DNA from: Botryococcus braunii
Taxonomy: Eukaryota; Chlorophyta; Trebouxiophyceae
DNA: 10,000 bases
Direction: 5' to 3'
Assembly (NCBI GenBank): GCA_002005505.1
Contig: MVGU01001497.1
Coordinates: 70,001 to 80,000, forward strand
Below the pieces are notes generated by a model that made no database searches, was not told the DNA's origin, and worked only from the letters and a program-made list of their open reading frames with translations. Position 1 is the stretch's first letter. Every line of letters starts with the position of its first letter. Below, in pieces: positions 8,335-10,000 of this stretch. The translations under genes were made by a program, and so were the position numbers.

Positions 8335-9580
8335 TTTGTGAAGACTTGAACTAGGATCCTTTTGGCTACCAGAGAGGCTACTTTCACATAACATGGCTTT
8401 CCCCAGCAGACCAAACATCCCCTCGTGCTGCCACAAAAAGACAACAAAGCCAGTATCCGGAGCTCAAACAAACACACAAATGCTACATTACACATCCTTG
8501 GCACCCCGTCTGCACTTTGACTTATGTGATTCCAAGACTGCATCTGTTTTCCGAATCCATGCCCCTATGCACCTTAAAGCCTGGATCCCTCCAGCTTGTG
8601 AACATCCTTCAAGCTGTGGATGCACAGCCCCCACACTGGCCAATGAGCCACTTGTGCATTCGATGAACTCTCTAAGTAGCAGAAGACATTCGGCCACCAT
8701 GGCTGGATTGAACACAGACAGTGCATACACCTCTGTACACATCTTCCTTCCTTCTTCCCTGTAAGGGAGTACGAGGCAGCGTTTTGTAAGGCTACTGTTA
8801 GCTCATGTTATCCCTCTTATCCCCATGAGGCTCTCAATGTTACCCTTGTACCTACTGTCGTTTTTGCCAGAGCCACAAGTTGCGGGTGTGCATTCAAAGT
8901 GAACCTTGCTGAAATCACTTGATCACGTGTACAGACGTGAAGTGACCGGAGAAAAAACTAGAGAATATCTTGCCGCTGCATTAACGCAACACGCAAGGCG
9001 GCGAAACACTCTTCAAGGTTACTAGATTTCAAAGGAAGCGGTCACCCGAAGAGCATTATCACTGTATTCCGTGGAATTACCATACGAGTAAAATAAGAAA
9101 CCTACTTCGGGAGTTTCTTCTATTTTGGCTGACGCCATGGACTAGCCAGGACGGACGCCTATGCCAGTAATGCCTGTGAAACGGTTGCCACTAGCCCCCG
9201 ACGTTCATCGCGGCAGACTGATAAGTTAGAGAGCAGCAACAGGTTCATATGAAATCTGTTTTCAGGAGGCAAATATCCAATCTGATCGACATCTTGAGAG
9301 AAATTCGCGATGGTGGCTCACGATCGGGTTGTTAGTAACAACTTTGTTGCGACACTCGTACGGTACAGAGGCTCACCTCACCCACAACACCTCTCCAGTG
9401 CAGAGGTGGAGAGTCCTTCACTGAAGTTTACTCTCTGTACTCAAGAGTAGCATGGGTGATTGTCAACTGCAAAGCATTGGTGCGGACGTTGCATAAATCT
9501 TGCTTCTCCTACTGCTATGTTACCATGGCCCTGATTATCTGCTCTGACAGTCACTTTACCCGGCTGATGTGCCTTCGCGC
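8335..9580. other. Non-repetitive region, no recognised gene
   Basis: This is the longest repeat-free stretch (about 1.25 kb). Two overlapping open frames occupy its left part: plus 8393-8764 (123 codons) and minus 8802-8488 (about 105 codons, Met at 8742). Neither protein resembles a family I know, and the frames mirror one another. A plus-strand ATG at about 8700 has a near-perfect GCCACCATGG context but only 21 codons. Beyond 8800 stops are frequent on both strands. Small inverted repeats occur at 9388-9408 (7-bp stem) and 9095-9119 (7-bp stem). It may contain the missing 5' exon or the upstream flank of the helicase gene, but nothing shows this directly. Confidence 0.4.
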
Positions 9581-9581
<1 letters not shown>

Positions 9582-9670
<89 letters not shown>

Positions 9671-9734
9671 ATGCATCAGAGAGGGAGAGGGGGGAGAGAT
9701 AGAGAGAAAGAGATAGAGAGAGAGGAGAGAGAGC

Positions 9735-9826
<92 letters not shown>

Positions 9827-9834
9827 GGGGGGCG
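9582..9834. repeat. GT-GA-G composite microsatellite
   Basis: A GT repeat (9582-9669) is followed after ATGCATCA by a GA repeat with several interruptions to about 9821, then a G-rich end. The final 165 bases of the window are unique and show no recognised gene. A TATA-like CTATAAAA occurs at about 9972, with no other support for a promoter. Confidence 0.96.
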
Positions 9835-10000
9835 GGGGGAGGCGCCGCGCTAGATGCATTAGTCAGGCAGGATGATCTGACGGAGTCTAGGCCTGGAATA
9901 CAGCGCAAAGCAGAGCAGTGCAGCATTTGCGCCAGCAGTTGGCCGCGACGGCAGCTCCTGAGCAAACCCTGGCTATAAAACTAGGAGCTCTTGGACCATG

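Noticed and set aside
8393..8764. Plus-strand 123-codon frame and its minus-strand partner (8488-8742)
   Set aside because: Neither has a recognisable domain, codon bias or splice context. They overlap each other on opposite strands, so at most one could be real.
9972..9980. TATA-like box near the right edge
   Set aside because: A single AT-rich octamer without a start site, downstream gene or other promoter element is not enough.

Overview
This is a stretch of nuclear DNA from a eukaryote, probably a microalga or related protist. Short coding islands with a GC-rich third codon position lie on the minus strand, separated by spliceosomal introns. All seven introns that have one clear 5' end begin with GT, and nearly every 3' end reads CAG followed by G. 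Introns and flanks are saturated with very long dinucleotide and homopolymer tracts. Those splice signals fit green algae, and less specifically chromerids or dinoflagellates. I cannot name the species.

One gene can be supported: an MTR4-family (Ski2-like) DExH RNA helicase, the nuclear exosome helicase, on the minus strand. Eight consecutive exons were assembled from protein similarity and matching intron phases. In order of translation they lie at 7740-7575, 7033-6942, 6174-6113, 5705-5508, 4452-4185, 3199-about 3144, 1436-1326 and 326-230. They run from a basic N-terminal tail through helicase motifs I, Ia, Ib, Ic, II and III (RecA1) into the first part of RecA2. The 5' end (beyond 7740) and the 3' half (to the left of 230: motifs V and VI, ratchet, arch and C-terminal domains) were not found.

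Seven exons read cleanly. The exon at 4185-4452 does not: its conserved helicase sequence jumps between all three frames. Nine single-base losses, each inside or beside a short same-base run, would explain every jump and give exactly the 92 codons expected for the family. Uncorrected sequencing error between two huge CT tracts is the likeliest cause.

Region by region: 1-330 last visible exon and intron; 330-1325 intron with a degenerate TGATG-rich repeat; 1326-1436 exon; 1448-2580 intron with a poly-C run and a 22-bp satellite interrupted by a 108-bp terminal-inverted-repeat element; 2587-3480 mixed microsatellites and one exon; 3743-4971 two large CT/C tracts around the frameshifted exon; 5070-7570 GT, CA, GA and G tracts between three exons; 7575-7740 most upstream exon found; 7830-7860 poly-A; 8129-8334 GT/CT tract; 8335-9580 non-repetitive DNA with no recognised gene; 9582-9834 GT/GA tract. 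No complete gene, structural RNA, CRISPR array or new multi-gene system was found.
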